A stretch of 64,000 bases of DNA. Source: Phialocephala subalpina (taxonomy: Eukaryota > Ascomycota > Leotiomycetes > Helotiales > Mollisiaceae). Positions 48,254 to 59,703 of the stretch are shown piece by piece. Both the position numbers and the translations under genes were made by a program. The stretch covers positions 175,148-239,147 of the forward strand of contig FJOG01000027.1 of assembly GCA_900073065.1 (NCBI GenBank). Direction: 5' to 3'. Numbering within the stretch: the first letter of the stretch is position 1; every line of letters starts with the position of its first letter. The notes beneath the pieces were generated by a model, which searched no databases, was not told the origin of the DNA, and saw only the letters and a program-made list of their open reading frames with translations.

Positions 48254-50237
48254 TCAGCTCGCAACGACAACCTTCGTCTTGATATCCTTTCCAGTCTTTG
48301 AGTCATCGTCTCCAGATCCATCACCAACAATCTCCCGTCCATCCTCACCAACCTCATCCGCATCAACTTCACCACCATGGATCTCCCTCGCAAATGCCAT
48401 TCGTTTCGGTAACATGTATCGAACATCAATATAGCGTAGGATGCATGTCATGACCATGACCAGAACCCAAAGTGCGAGGGCGGATTGCCAGCCATATTTA
48501 TCTGTTTTTGTTTGTTAGGTACGAAGATGGGAAGTAGGGAAGGGGAGAGGGGAAGGGGAGGGGGATATACAATAAGGAGCTTGAACAGCAGGCCAGACTA
48601 AGACTTGTGACCAAGCTGCGATGGCGTAGTAGCCTGCGATGGTGACGCCGACGATCAGGGATCGTGCTTCTGGATCTTGTGGTATACTTCTTAAGTGTCA
48701 GCATGAACCCAATATTGCGTGAAGAGGAGGAGGACGAACATATCCGAAAGCCAGCTCATGATAAGCGGTGCAGTTCCCAAACATATATAAGAGATAAAGT
48801 AGCTCGCATAGACGGCTGACAAGGCGACAGACGCGGGGTGTCGTGTCCAGATACTCATTATGATCGTTGGAATCAACCCGATGATTGACTGGGCGATTAT
48901 GAGCGTCCATCGGGTGCCGAAGAAGTCGGAAAGCAGGGCCCAAGTCCAGACAAACACGACTTGGATCGCTCCTCCACCGATGGGGATAGCGTTGACTTGA
49001 GAAGTAGACCATCTCTTGGTTCCGTCAGGATTCTTCAAGCTCTTCAAGAATAGATTGAAGTACGCGTATCCATACGAAGCCAACACAGTCGCGATGTAAA
49101 GGACGGCGATGAAGTATACAACCCAGCCTGAGAATGTACGTCTGGAATCATTAGCGAAACTACCACAAGACTCGAAGGACAAGGAATTCGTACTTAACAC
49201 CAGCCCAAGTCATCTTCTTCGGCTCCGCACGATTATGCCTCTCCAGTCTCTCCATCGCCATAGCAGCATGTTCTTTCGTGAACCAGAATGAGCGTGGGTT
49301 GGGACGATTCGGGAGGTCAGGGATCATGAAGAAGCCGAAGAACCCCCAGATTACTGTTATTATTGCGTTGATTACGAAGAGCCAGCTGTGGAGGATAGTC
49401 AGTGGTGATGGTATGGAGATGGGGGATGGGAGGAGGAGGTGAGACTGACCGCCATCCGGCGAGGCCGTGAGAGCCGTCGAGGGTGTTGGTGATAGCAACT
49501 TGCAAGGCACCGGACATCATGCTTCCTACTGCTTGGCAGGAATGGTAGAAACCCATTCTCTTCGCCAATTCAGTTGGGGTGTACCAATGCACTATCGTCA
49601 GTCAGCAGTCGTCCTTTTGCTACTCACGATGGTCATCACTCACTGAACAAAGTCATCATGCCAGGCCAAGCACTACTCTCACACATTCCCAGAAATGCTC
49701 GAAGGACATAGACTTGCTTTGCGTTCTTTGCAGTGGCAATGAGACCAGTCATTAGACCCCAGGCGATCTCGAGACCGGGAAGCCATAAGCTGGGTCGGAC
49801 ATAGGTGAGGATGACTTGTGATGGAATGAGAAATATGCAGTACGCGACATTGAACCAAGTCGTGAAGCTAGACAAATCAGACACTGCCAACGTTGAAGTT
49901 GGAATGAAACTTACTAGTTCAACTCATTGCCATAGAGTTTGAGGTCTTCCTTCATGCCCGAGACGTAGGCATTGCTGATGTTCTGCTGGTCGAGATACCT
50001 GCACGTGATCAGTCAGGTGCTCCGCCATTCTCAATCACTCAAGGTCTTGGAGCTCACTTGATAACTATTCAAGGATTAGTATCAATTTAGCAACTCATCT
50101 TCATAATCCGTACCTTGAGAAATACACCCAAAAGTCATCAAAAATATATCCAGTCTCAGCACGAGACTCTTCTCTGCTGGGGTCCTCTCGTGCTTCGCCA
50201 ACACTGCCGGGCGACCGAAGCTCTTCCACGACACCAT
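48254..50237 (-). CDS. MFS permease, Liz1/Seo1 (pantothenate/vitamin-type) family
   Basis: Multi-exon gene starting at the ATG at 50237 ([19 protein letters not shown]). Early exons are 50237-50114, a 7-nt microexon 50058-50064, 49998-49915, and one from 49867. They assemble [20 protein letters not shown] followed by [20 protein letters not shown], the family signature. Later exons give [60 protein letters not shown] and a final acidic tail ending at 48254. Twelve membrane spans are expected. The family imports pantothenate, biotin-like vitamins, ureidosuccinate or dipeptide-like acids. It is divergent from the FAD oxidoreductase (630 bp between starts), which suggests that it feeds that enzyme. 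Internal exon ends were not all fixed to the base. Confidence 0.82.
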
Positions 50238-50867
50238 CTCGACCTGTACCTCGACAATCCTGAAAGACCGACTTGATCTCGAATAATGTTCTAGTAGCAA
50301 TGGAAAATGACGAGATGGAGAAGAAAGAAGCAAAAGAACGGAAAATATCCCAATTTCAAATTCTTATCGCGCTTGGCCGCGGCTCTCCATGATGAATTTT
50401 TCGTCGCAAAACAAGACTTCCAGCGGGGTGGGAAGAGAAATGGCCCATGTGCGATGCGACGATCTACGATAAGACGCACAGTAACGTAGTAGAGTAAACT
50501 TTTCTGATAAAGAAAGGTGTTCGCGAGGCCTGAACGTCGGCCGGCGGGCAATGCATTGGTGGGTGATGATCTTTACGTGCGTGCTGGGATGAGGGGATCC
50601 CACTCTTGGTATCGAAGAGACTGCAGTGAGAGTGTTGCCACGCACCGTACGACGGCGACGATGAATCGGAAGAGCCCATCAACCGCATCACTGGGAGCGA
50701 TAACATTGAGGAAAGAGGAAGGTTGAAGCGTCGTTGAAATTGTTCCATGCATCTCGAAGCTTTCAGCCGCTCCTTGAAACGCGTCAACACCTACCTGACC
50801 TTGTCGTTCATCAAAACCTCACCGGTCCCGGAGGACGTCTAACTTCCACAACCCATCGATAGACATC
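50238..50867. promoter_or_regulatory. Divergent promoter, permease/FAD oxidoreductase
   Basis: 630 bp between divergent starts. GATAAG/CTTATC words occur near 50365 and 50468, the core of GATA-type nitrogen regulators. Overlapping short open frames look like chance. Confidence 0.35.
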
Positions 50868-52383
50868 ATGATCGCGTCAAACGAAGACCTCAAGGGGTCG
50901 CTGACTCCTTCAGCTCCTCTCCCAAAGCCATGCCTCAGCTATTGGCAGCGAACGACGAGAGCCTATCCTCACCTCAACATCAACAAATCGACCCCCGTCC
51001 CATCATCAGCCAAATACGTGATCATTGGGTCCGGAATCTCAGGCGCTCTCACAGCTTTCGAGTTGACGGAAAATGATGTTGATGGGAAAGGTATTGTCAT
51101 TCTTGAGGCGAGGGAAGCTGCGAGTGGAGCCAGTTCGAGGAATGCTGGGCACGTGAGACCTGGTATGTCTACCACTTCTTCTTCCTCTTTCGAATTCCTC
51201 TGAGACCTGGTCCTGACAATCTGAAGATGCATTCCGAGGCTTTAAACACTACTCCTCCCTCCACGGTCCCGACCAAGCCCTCAAAATCATCGCCAACGAA
51301 CGCCTCGTCCTCGATCGCGTCGACCAATTCGTTAAGAAGTACAATGTACCCTGTGACTTTCAGCTCAGTAGCACCTTCGATGTCTGCATGACGCCCGAAT
51401 TTGCAGCCTATGAAGCAGAGAACTTCGAAGCTTTCAAGAAAGCAGGTGGGGACGTGTCTCACGTCTCTTTCACCAATGGCGAGGAAGCGAAGAAAAGAAC
51501 GGGTATCAAAGATGCGATTGCTGCTTATGAATGGCCTGCTGGCTCGAGTCATCCTGCGAAATTAGCGCAATGGTTGTTGAACTCTTGTATCGAGAGAGGC
51601 GTGCAGCTTTTTACGCATTGTCCTGTGTCGAAGGTCTCTAAATCGGAAACTGGCGAGAAGTTATGGGATGTCCATACCCCTCGAGGCATGGTGACAACAT
51701 CAACAGTCATCCATTGCACGAACGCATACGCATCTCTCCTCCTCCCACAACTGGAACCTCACCTAACGCCAAATCGAGCACAAGCTCACTCCCTTATCGC
51801 ACCGCCAGCTTTCTCAGCCGAGAATGCGTTGACGAAAACGTTCTCGCTGAGATATAGTTTACATCATTTCTATTCTTTAATTCAGAGACGAGGCGATGGG
51901 ACGTTGATATTGGGTGTTTCGAGGGCGAATCCTACGTTGAGTACAGAGACCAGACGGGGTGTTGTAACGTATGATGATGGGAAGTATAATGATGAAATTT
52001 TGGAGGATGCTTTGAAGCAGTGGAAGGTGCTGTTCCCAGGAGAGGAGGCCGATGTGAGTGGAACTGTTCATGGGGAGGGGCTGGATCATGCTTGGACGGG
52101 GATCATTGGGATGACTGGTGACTTCGTGCCTTTCGTCGGACCGGTTGAAGGTATGGATGGTCAATGGGTGTGTGCTGGCTTTGGTGGCCATGGTAAGCTT
52201 TCTCGTCTTTCCTTGAATAAAGTACTGATGTTTACAGGCATGGCACGTATCTTCACATGTGCGCCAGGTGTCGTGAAGATGGTCCTCGGAAAGGATTGGA
52301 GCGAGACCGGACTTCCTGAGTGCTTCGAGTTCACCCAGAAGCGAGCAGCGAAGATGATAGCGGCGCAGGAGTCACAAGTGTGA
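50868..52383 (+). CDS. FAD-dependent amine/amino-acid oxidoreductase (DAO superfamily)
   Basis: Three exons, 50868-51162, 51227-52192 and 52238-52383, giving 468 residues. The Rossmann FAD motif is YVIIGSGISGALTAFEL at about residues 50-66, followed by EAREAASGASSRNAGHVRPD, typical of the DAO family that includes sarcosine and gamma-glutamylputrescine oxidases. The C-terminus has WTGIIGMTGDFVPFVGPV, WVCAGFGGHGMARIFTCAPG and a final helix. The second intron is 45 nt, lacks a stop and is a multiple of three, so retention adds 15 residues without breaking the frame. The enzyme would oxidise a C-N bond and release H2O2 and an imine. No peroxisomal targeting signal is visible at the end (AAQESQV). 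The substrate is unknown. Confidence 0.88.
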
Positions 52384-53132
52384 GGAATGGAAACTTTCAA
52401 CTGATGCCGTCATGTCTATGCGATCTCTTGGTCACTTTGTGGATATGCTTTTCTTGTCGACTTAAGCTTATTTGGACCATCTCCGAGCATTCTTTGAGAC
52501 CAAACCTTGGGTAGTCCCAGCACAGTGGATGAACCACGTCGATGAAAACCCTTTTATCGGCCGAAGCGTTCGTGGCTCGTGTTCTCCTTGGATGCCGATG
52601 TTGTGGAGTGGGATGGAGAGAGGAAGGAAGCAGAACCCCGCACTCGTTCCTGTATGTTTATCTTTCGAAGTCGGCTTTAAGAAGCTGTCAGCACTTGTCG
52701 CCGGGGGAGTTCCTTGCGCAGAGCCGCAAGTGCAGTGAATAATCATTGTGATCTCTTCTCATTGGTCAGGCAACTTTGCCAAGAGTGGGATATATGAAAG
52801 TCGAGCGACGCTTGTCTATTTCCACTATCTCTTCGCCTTGAGTTGAGCATTTCCTTTTCGGCCGAAGAGAAGTGCCATGATGTTCTTTGCATTCGATTTG
52901 ACTAAAAGTGCGAATTTTTTAAGCTATCTTCGGCGAGTCTCCGACGTCGCCAGATTGTACGGACGATTCTGATGTTGCGCATAGAAGAATTACCCCCACC
53001 GCTCTCAGCAGTCCGATAGAGGGGTTCTTTACACTTTGTTTGCTGCATATAAGACCAGAGTCCTCGTATCTTTCATTAACCTCACGCCCCTATCTACCAC
53101 GTCCCCTTCTCACTTCTTGAGCATCCAGAACC
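52384..53132. other. Intergenic, promoter of the amidase gene
   Basis: No supported gene. TGCATATAAGACC (about 53043-53055) resembles a TATA element 80 bp before the amidase ATG. Confidence 0.4.
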
Positions 53133-55124
53133 ATGAGGCTTCATGCACCTCTCGGTTGGTTTCCTACTGCATTCGGACTTGTGCTTCACGCTGCTTTGGC
53201 AACTGCAGATCTCATCGATAATGGAAAAGTAGTCACACTTGGAGACATCACTTACTATGCTGGAGGAATTCCCGTTTCGACACTTCACGGAGTCAATGGC
53301 CAAATCGTCACTGGTCTTCTTGACATTGGCGCGGATCTCTTGCCGTTGACAGTCATCCACACCAATAGCAGTCACTTCTCGACAGTCGAGCTCAACTCCA
53401 TAGTCTCCACATTTCTCGACTCTGATGATGTTTTTCATACCGAATTTCTCGAGTCGGTCTACCTGGCCTATGATGGTTCTAAAACACCTTCAGTCGACAC
53501 ACAGTCATGTGCACCTACTCTGGACGGCTATGGTACCGAGTTGTTCATGGTCGGACCTACCTTCAAGACATCCATGTTCTCAGGAGTCACCAAAGTCAGC
53601 TTTAGCAAAGAGCTTCCCAGCGGGCCATACTTCATGTCGCCAAGTACGGGAGATATCTTCAGGGCGTACAGGCTCTACCCGGATGACTACCTAGCCTTCA
53701 TCTCAGGGGCAGTCAGCGACGAGGATGATGGCTTCTTGGCCCTTCCAGCAGTCACTGAGAACGTGATGGCCAAGAGCATCGCCGTCCCCTCACGGCTTTA
53801 CTACACCGCGAGCGCTGACAAACCTCTCGCAGGCTTGCGACTCGGAGTCAAGGACATCTACCATGTGAAAGGCATCAAGACGAGTGGAGGAAATCGAGCT
53901 TACTATTACTTCTATGGTACTCAGAACGCGACAGCACCTTCGATTCAGGGAATCATTGACCAAGGAGCTGTCTCCGTCGGGAAGATGGGCACTGTTCAGT
54001 TCGCGAACGGGGATAGTCCGACTGCTGACTGGGTCGATCTGCACTGTCCGTTCAATCCACGAGGTGACGGGTATCAGTCACCAAGTGGCTCATCGTCAGG
54101 ACCTGGTGCTGGAATGGGTGCATATAGCTGGCTTGACATCGCAGTCGGCAGCGATACAGGAGGCTCTATGCGAGGGCCTTCGGGGTCTCAAGGATTGTAC
54201 GGCAATCGACCTTCAACGGGAGCCATTTCCATGGACCACGTGATTCCCCTTTCTCCTGAACTCGATACAGCGGGTGTCTTCGCGAGAAGTGCCTCGCTCT
54301 GGTCAACGGCAATTCAAGCATGGTACCAGAACTTCAGCTCCAACTACACCACCTACCCGAAATCAATCTACTACTCCGGCGCTGCAGCAGGATGGTCAGA
54401 CGTCTCAGAAACAACACCCGAGGCATACGCACTCCTTGACACATTCATCTCCCAACTCGAGACCTTCCTCTCCGTCAACAGAACAAATGTCAACCTCACC
54501 CAACACTGGATCGACACTCACGCTCCAGAAGCTCCATCCGACGTAAACGAGATGCTAAACACAACCTACGCAATCCTCACCTCAGTCGATCAATACGCCC
54601 TCCTCGGCGCCCCATTCTTCTCCGACTACGCAGCCGCCAATCAAGGCCGCACACCGTTCATCAACCCTGGTCCTCTTGCTCGTTGGCGCTGGGGGCAGGC
54701 AAACAGCGACAACAGCACCTACGCCGCCGCTCTTGCCAACATGACCACCTTCCGCACCTGGTGGTCCACCACGGGCTTCGGCCGTCCAGATCCAGATTCT
54801 TGTTCAGAAGGTCTATATGTCTATCCTTGGTCGACTGGCACTACCGATTACCGCAATCGTTATTTCCTAGCTACGAATCATCCTCCACTTGGGTTTAGCG
54901 ATTGGGCTGTTGCGGGGTATGCGGGAGCAGGGGAAGTCATTGTTCCGTTGGGAGAAGCGCCATATAATAGTACGGTAACGGGGAAGGTTGAGTATTTGCC
55001 TGTTACGATGGCGATTCAGGCTGCTAGAGGGTGTGATTTTGTGCTTGCGAGGTTGGTGAGTGAGCTTGAGGAAAAGGGAATTTTGAGACCGGTTGGGACG
55101 GGGTCGAGGTTGTATTCAAACTGA
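53133..55124 (+). CDS. Secreted amidase-signature family hydrolase
   Basis: Single open frame of 663 residues. A signal peptide (residues 1-25, MRLHAPLGWFPTAFGLVLHA..) precedes an N-terminal domain (VTLGDITYYAGGIPVSTLHG) of the kind found in fungal amidases annotated as Arp1-like. The amidase core has GLRLGVKDIYHVKGIKTSGG with the Lys near 239, SGSSSGPGAGMGAYSWLD with the cis-Ser near 319, and GSDTGGSMRGPSGSQGLYGN with the nucleophile near 344: a complete Ser-cisSer-Lys triad. Several N-glycosylation sequons fit secretion. It would hydrolyse amides outside the cell or in the secretory route. Next to a nitrilase and anion permeases it may complete a nitrile-amide-acid scavenging set, though its own role may be independent. 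Confidence 0.9.
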   Translation: MRLHAPLGWFPTAFGLVLHAALATADLIDNGKVVTLGDITYYAGGIPVSTLHGVNGQIVTGLLDIGADLLPLTVIHTNSSHFSTVELNSIVSTFLDSDDVFHTEFLESVYLAYDGSKTPSVDTQSCAPTLDGYGTELFMVGPTFKTSMFSGVTKVSFSKELPSGPYFMSPSTGDIFRAYRLYPDDYLAFISGAVSDEDDGFLALPAVTENVMAKSIAVPSRLYYTASADKPLAGLRLGVKDIYHVKGIKTSGGNRAYYYFYGTQNATAPSIQGIIDQGAVSVGKMGTVQFANGDSPTADWVDLHCPFNPRGDGYQSPSGSSSGPGAGMGAYSWLDIAVGSDTGGSMRGPSGSQGLYGNRPSTGAISMDHVIPLSPELDTAGVFARSASLWSTAIQAWYQNFSSNYTTYPKSIYYSGAAAGWSDVSETTPEAYALLDTFISQLETFLSVNRTNVNLTQHWIDTHAPEAPSDVNEMLNTTYAILTSVDQYALLGAPFFSDYAAANQGRTPFINPGPLARWRWGQANSDNSTYAAALANMTTFRTWWSTTGFGRPDPDSCSEGLYVYPWSTGTTDYRNRYFLATNHPPLGFSDWAVAGYAGAGEVIVPLGEAPYNSTVTGKVEYLPVTMAIQAARGCDFVLARLVSELEEKGILRPVGTGSRLYSN

Positions 55125-55434
55125 GGAGAAGTGAACCGGCTAAAAATGTGTTTAGATGAAGAGTATTAGCAAGGGTTGAGTAAAGGTAATGAAAGCCTTC
55201 TGTTCATTTGAGAGCCTTTTGTGACCATTTGTGCAGCAGGTACTACACGGCTGTCATTCCAGCGATGGAAGGCCTGGAACCTCAACGATACAGGACCGAA
55301 AACTCTCCAAAATACAGTGATGAAAGCCGAAAAGGTCCTCGCTTCCCCTGAGGCAAGCGAGAGAGGGGTAAACTGCGGGGTGGGCCCACAAAATATTCAC
55401 ACAACAAAAAAAGACGTCAAATGAGATTCTTGTA

Positions 55435-55510
55435 CGCCCCCAGCTGGAATCGAACCAACAACCTCGTCATATTCCTGTTCGGAATACAAGTGACGCGCTC
55501 TACCATTCTG
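55435..55510 (-). tRNA. tRNA-Thr(UGU)-like sequence with intron, degenerate 5' end
   Basis: On the minus strand, AGAATGGTAGAGCG (D-arm part) precedes a 5-bp anticodon stem (CGTCA/TGACG). The loop CTTGTA..A is interrupted after position 37 by 14 nt (TTCCGAACAGGAAT), the place of fungal tRNA introns. The anticodon would be TGT. A good T arm follows (GTTGG TTCGATT CCAGC) and TGGGGGCG ends the acceptor. The 5' half (ATCTTCC before AGAATGG) pairs neither with this acceptor nor as a D stem. It is probably a truncated pseudogene. Confidence 0.5.
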
Positions 55511-58320
55511 GAAGATGTTAGTAACAGTCGGTTGTGATGAGATTGGATGAAGACCTACGAGCTATAAGGGCTGGCTTCTGATTGGTTGGGAGGGCATGCT
55601 AATTTAAATCTATACCTTTAAAGACTGGATCCCTACATGGACCTTTTGTTTCGTTTCAAGTTGCTACAAATATGTTTTTCACTAGATATCGGTTGCCTCC
55701 CCGGCATCACCGAACACGAAAATTCAACATAGCAGACGGCATTCCTCTTCATCCCCACCGTCTACAGATTACTCGCAATCAACTTCATTAACTTAAGCAA
55801 AGGTTGATTTATTAGTGCCTTGATCCTGTCTTCTCACGGCAGATGCAAAACTTTCTATGATGGTCATTGAACAAGCGAAACTCTGCAAACATCTGTGGCC
55901 GAGGTGACTAGACCACAGGCTCAAAGATGTCTCCACCCAACCCCTCCACCTAGAAGGCATCAATCCCTCTTGCCACGAGAAAATCCCTTTCTTCAGTTAA
56001 TGAAGAGTTTCAAAAGTCTAGCGTGACTCTAAAGGTGCTGGATTTTCACCTGACCGTGCGTTTGCCTAAGCCCTTCGTTTGCAAGCTGCTGAGCTTGCTC
56101 GAACTTTGTTGCCAGGTAAATATTAAGAACTTTCTCAGAGACTCTACGAAGGATATTAATCTTCCATAGTACTTGGGTGAGTTTGAGGCCATTCATGAGA
56201 GCAAGTCGGAAAGGATGAATGGGTCAAGTAGCAGCCAGGCGCACGCTTTGTCTCGTTCAGTTTCGGGCTGGGTTTTAAACTTATATCTACCTCAATCAAT
56301 TCAACGGTAAGGTTGTAGTGTTAAATTTTCCTCCGGAGCCTAGCGCCGCTAGTGATATTTTTCGAAACGGTTCGGGTACTGTGATCGTGTGCAGCTCGAC
56401 TACCTATTCCTATATCTTGCACCTCCTCCCCACCTTTTGCCAACACTTCCGCATAACAGAACACCACAACGTCGCAAGCGCAGAACATCCACACCACGGT
56501 AACACCACGGAAGAAATATCGGCCAGATGATTGAGCTATTCGTGAAAAGTAAATTGCCGCTCTGGTATAGTTGCGATTATGCTAACCTTCGTATAGCCTC
56601 TCCCTTCGAGTTCGAGAAATGTTTTGTCTAGAAGCCCCTCACAACACATGGACATAAGCCACCGCAACTATTTATAGAGCTATAAGAGAACGTCTGTGGA
56701 TACTTGGAACCCAAAGATATTAAGTCGTTAAAATTAGCAAATCAAATATAGACCAATAGCGGCGCAAAGTTTCTCTTTAAGCCTTTCGTGTTTCGATTAG
56801 ACCGCAATGACTTTAAGCGCTTCGATTATTTTGCGCGGTCACCCATTATCGACTCTATATATTACTTACGGTTAGAGCTCAGCACTCTGCTAACGATATA
56901 TGTGCCGTATAACCTCGAGTTTACCCAAATTTAAAAGAAGTAAAACCACTAAAGAATTTCTACGCAAGTGCTCGATTAAGCACTTAACTTCGAGGAATTC
57001 TATCTGCGAAAAGAACGATTCAGCAAATTAAAAGTTAAGAAAGTTAAAGCTATAAAGGAATAAGCGGTATAGCACTATAATTAGTACGAAGCAAAGCAGT
57101 CCTACACCGAACTTTTGCGACTAGTGAAGTCTGCGGAAAGACGAAGGGCGTGACCCGCATTGACATGTCGTACAAAGCTTGCCCCTTTAAGGCGAGCATT
57201 GAAATGGATGCTTGAATATAAGGAGCCCAAAATTGGAACTTCGGGAGAATAAAATGCGAAATTGTTACCCTCCTACAAGCTTTGGGACAGTCTAAGCACC
57301 ACATTAATCATATTTGGCATGATCAACTTCCTATTTTCTTGTTCATGCAAAGCTCGATTCACATCTCGAACATCGCAGCACTATTGCTTCAGTTGACTGC
57401 TCTCCACTTTACTTTCGACGCTACCACAGCTCCTCATATAGCGTTTTGAAACGGCCTTGGTGCTTTCCTGAGGGTGGGACCATAATTCAAAGACCTCCGT
57501 CTTAGATTCTATCCGCTTTAAACGTGTGAGATGCCAAATAGATCTGATTGTAGGTTTAAGAAAAGGGGAAGCTAAAACCAAGTACAAAATAAAGACCCAC
57601 AAAAAGACCCACCCATCTAACAAGACAAGACTTTATAATGCCGGGATTTGGAAACATGGGCCAGCTCTGGCTGATCTTGCGAATGTGGTCGTGAAAAAGT
57701 GAGACGTTGGGGAGCAAGAGATGAATTCACAAGTTGAATATGGAAGCCAATGAAATGGGTACAGAATTCATGACACTGAAAGAGTCTGAAGGATGAATGG
57801 GGAGCGTTCAAAAGTTATGCTCGATATGCTGATCATGTAACTTCAAACAATTCAAACATCGAAGATTCAGAAATATTTGCTAAGCGCTGTGCAGCTGATA
57901 AGAATCAACGCCATTCAAGAACTATGACCGTGCTACGTTGCAGTCTCAAATAACATAGTAGGTCTTGGTCGTCGGTATAGGTTATAAAGGGGCTTTCGCA
58001 TGATCGAAACAAGGGGAATGGCCAGTCTCTTGTGTATTTGCCAAAGTCTGGGTATCTATTATGAGGAAGATTTGAAAGTCGATTCATGAGTAATTCCTTG
58101 CATTCAAAGGAAACACCAATTGGAGTATACGCACATTTCATTGACGTGCTCGGTACAAAGTGTACAAAGGTACTTCCCACGGATCATGATTCCGCCGAGC
58201 CGACCCCACAATATTGGATCAAGCCACAAATTTCAGCCTTGCCAACCTCGCAACCTAAACGTTTCCCCTCTTCATCGCCCTTGCACAATCAGCCCAGCCT
58301 CCGGCAAGAACAACTCCAGA
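55511..58320. other. Gene-poor stretch
   Basis: No supported gene in 2.8 kb. 56700-57060 is moderately AT-rich with many short stops and looks like an old mobile-element relic, not identified. Open frames up to 91 codons show no domain. Confidence 0.45.
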
Positions 58321-59043
58321 ATGCCTCCAGGCCAAACCACAACCGCTCTCTCCTCCTTTCAAACAAAGCACCCCGAAATCTACTCCATCCTTCACCAATC
58401 CCTGCTTCTCATAGTTACCTACTACTGCGTCATTGGAATCTCCCGCTACGGTCCTGAGGGCGACACTTACAACCCCTCATCTCTTGTCCCCGGAGTCGAC
58501 ATCCTACGACCACCCTCCAGCGCCAAAATCTCCACAACACCACATATCTGTCTAGATGGAGCGCGAGAAGATCTCGTTGACGTTGGACCTTTGGCCGTAC
58601 TCCCCTTTCCCCTTCTTCCCTCCATCTTCTCCCCAAGATTCAATCTCAGATACTAACAAAGCAAAGGCAATAACACCCCATCTAATCCTCTGCCCCTCAA
58701 TCACCATCTTCATTCTCTCCCTCCTCACGCTCCCAGTTGGAATCTACAGACTCAACGCTCTCGCTACTATCCCAGAAGATAAATTATACGTCAATCTGAC
58801 GCCGGGTGCTTATGCAGGCTTAGTTGGCTTTACGGTTTTTTATATTGATTGGAAGAATATTTTGGTTAGTTTGCAGATACTCGTGCCGATTTATGTTTAG
58901 TGTGCGACAGTTATTGGGGTGCTGCTTACGCAGGGGGTGAACTGGGTTATGAGGATGTACTTTTCGGGGAGGAGAAGTAGGGATGGGGAGTTAGAGAGGG
59001 CAAAAGAGGAGGAAGATAAATTTATTGAGAGGGTCCGCAAATA
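58321..59043 (+). CDS. Small predicted membrane protein, uncertain gene model
   Basis: The ATG at 58321 opens MPPGQTTTALSSFQTKHPEI and a first span (SLLLIVTYYCVIGIS). A 91-nt intron (58576-58666) with TACTAAC near its end links in frame to AITPHLILCPSITIFILSLL, a second span. GAYAGLVGFTVFYIDWKNIL follows. A TAG at 58898-58900 then interrupts the frame, but it continues well as CATVIGVLLTQGVNWVMRMY and ends with a charged tail (ERAKEEEDKFIERVRK). Either a very short 36-nt intron (GTTAGT..TTTAG, 58865-58900) removes the stop, or the gene is broken. About 198 residues with three or four spans. The family is not recognised. Confidence 0.45.
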
Positions 59044-59703
59044 GAATTCCGAGGCTGGAAGGAGTCAATGCAGGATGTGGAATGAGTTGTGTCATATCTG
59101 GAGAAGATCATGCCTGCTTTTAGCCGCGCGATCGTTTGTCACGATGGGGTTTGAGCAATGGAATTTTCTTAGGTCGAGCTCTTTGCTCTCTGAAAACAAT
59201 TAAGCTTCTTTGCCCACTCCATTTACAGGCTTATTCTACGTATGGCTGATTACTCTGCGCGACGATTATCGAATTAGTCCAGCTCACTGGCTTGGACGAA
59301 GTGACCTACGGTTGGGCACTCGTTTATTGCCCTTCTACAATAATCATGGCTAATAGTGCTGGGCAAGAAGGCAAAATAATCAATTCCGTTCGCTTTCGGG
59401 AAGTAAATAGGGAGTTGTTGGGAGCCCACACCTTCCCGGAATCTTTCGCCTTCCGCATTCTTAAGATTGTCCAAGAGATGGAGGGACCATTGAAGAGGGG
59501 TGTTGCGCCAAGAAATACGCGAAGGTGTTCGGATTTCGGCCCCGGAAATAAAAGGGGGTCCGCGTTTAGCCGAGGATGGGGCAGCTTCTTCATTTGGCTG
59601 GCGTGACCGCGGAACGTATTAACAATCTCTTCTCGACGACTTCACGTCTTAAGCTTTTTCTTGTTCCTTGGCCAGGCGTCAAAGTTGACTTTCAAGAACA
59701 GCT
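59044..59703. other. Intergenic, promoter of the methyltransferase gene
   Basis: No supported gene. Short open frames on both strands at 59274-59606 oppose each other without domain evidence. Confidence 0.4.
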
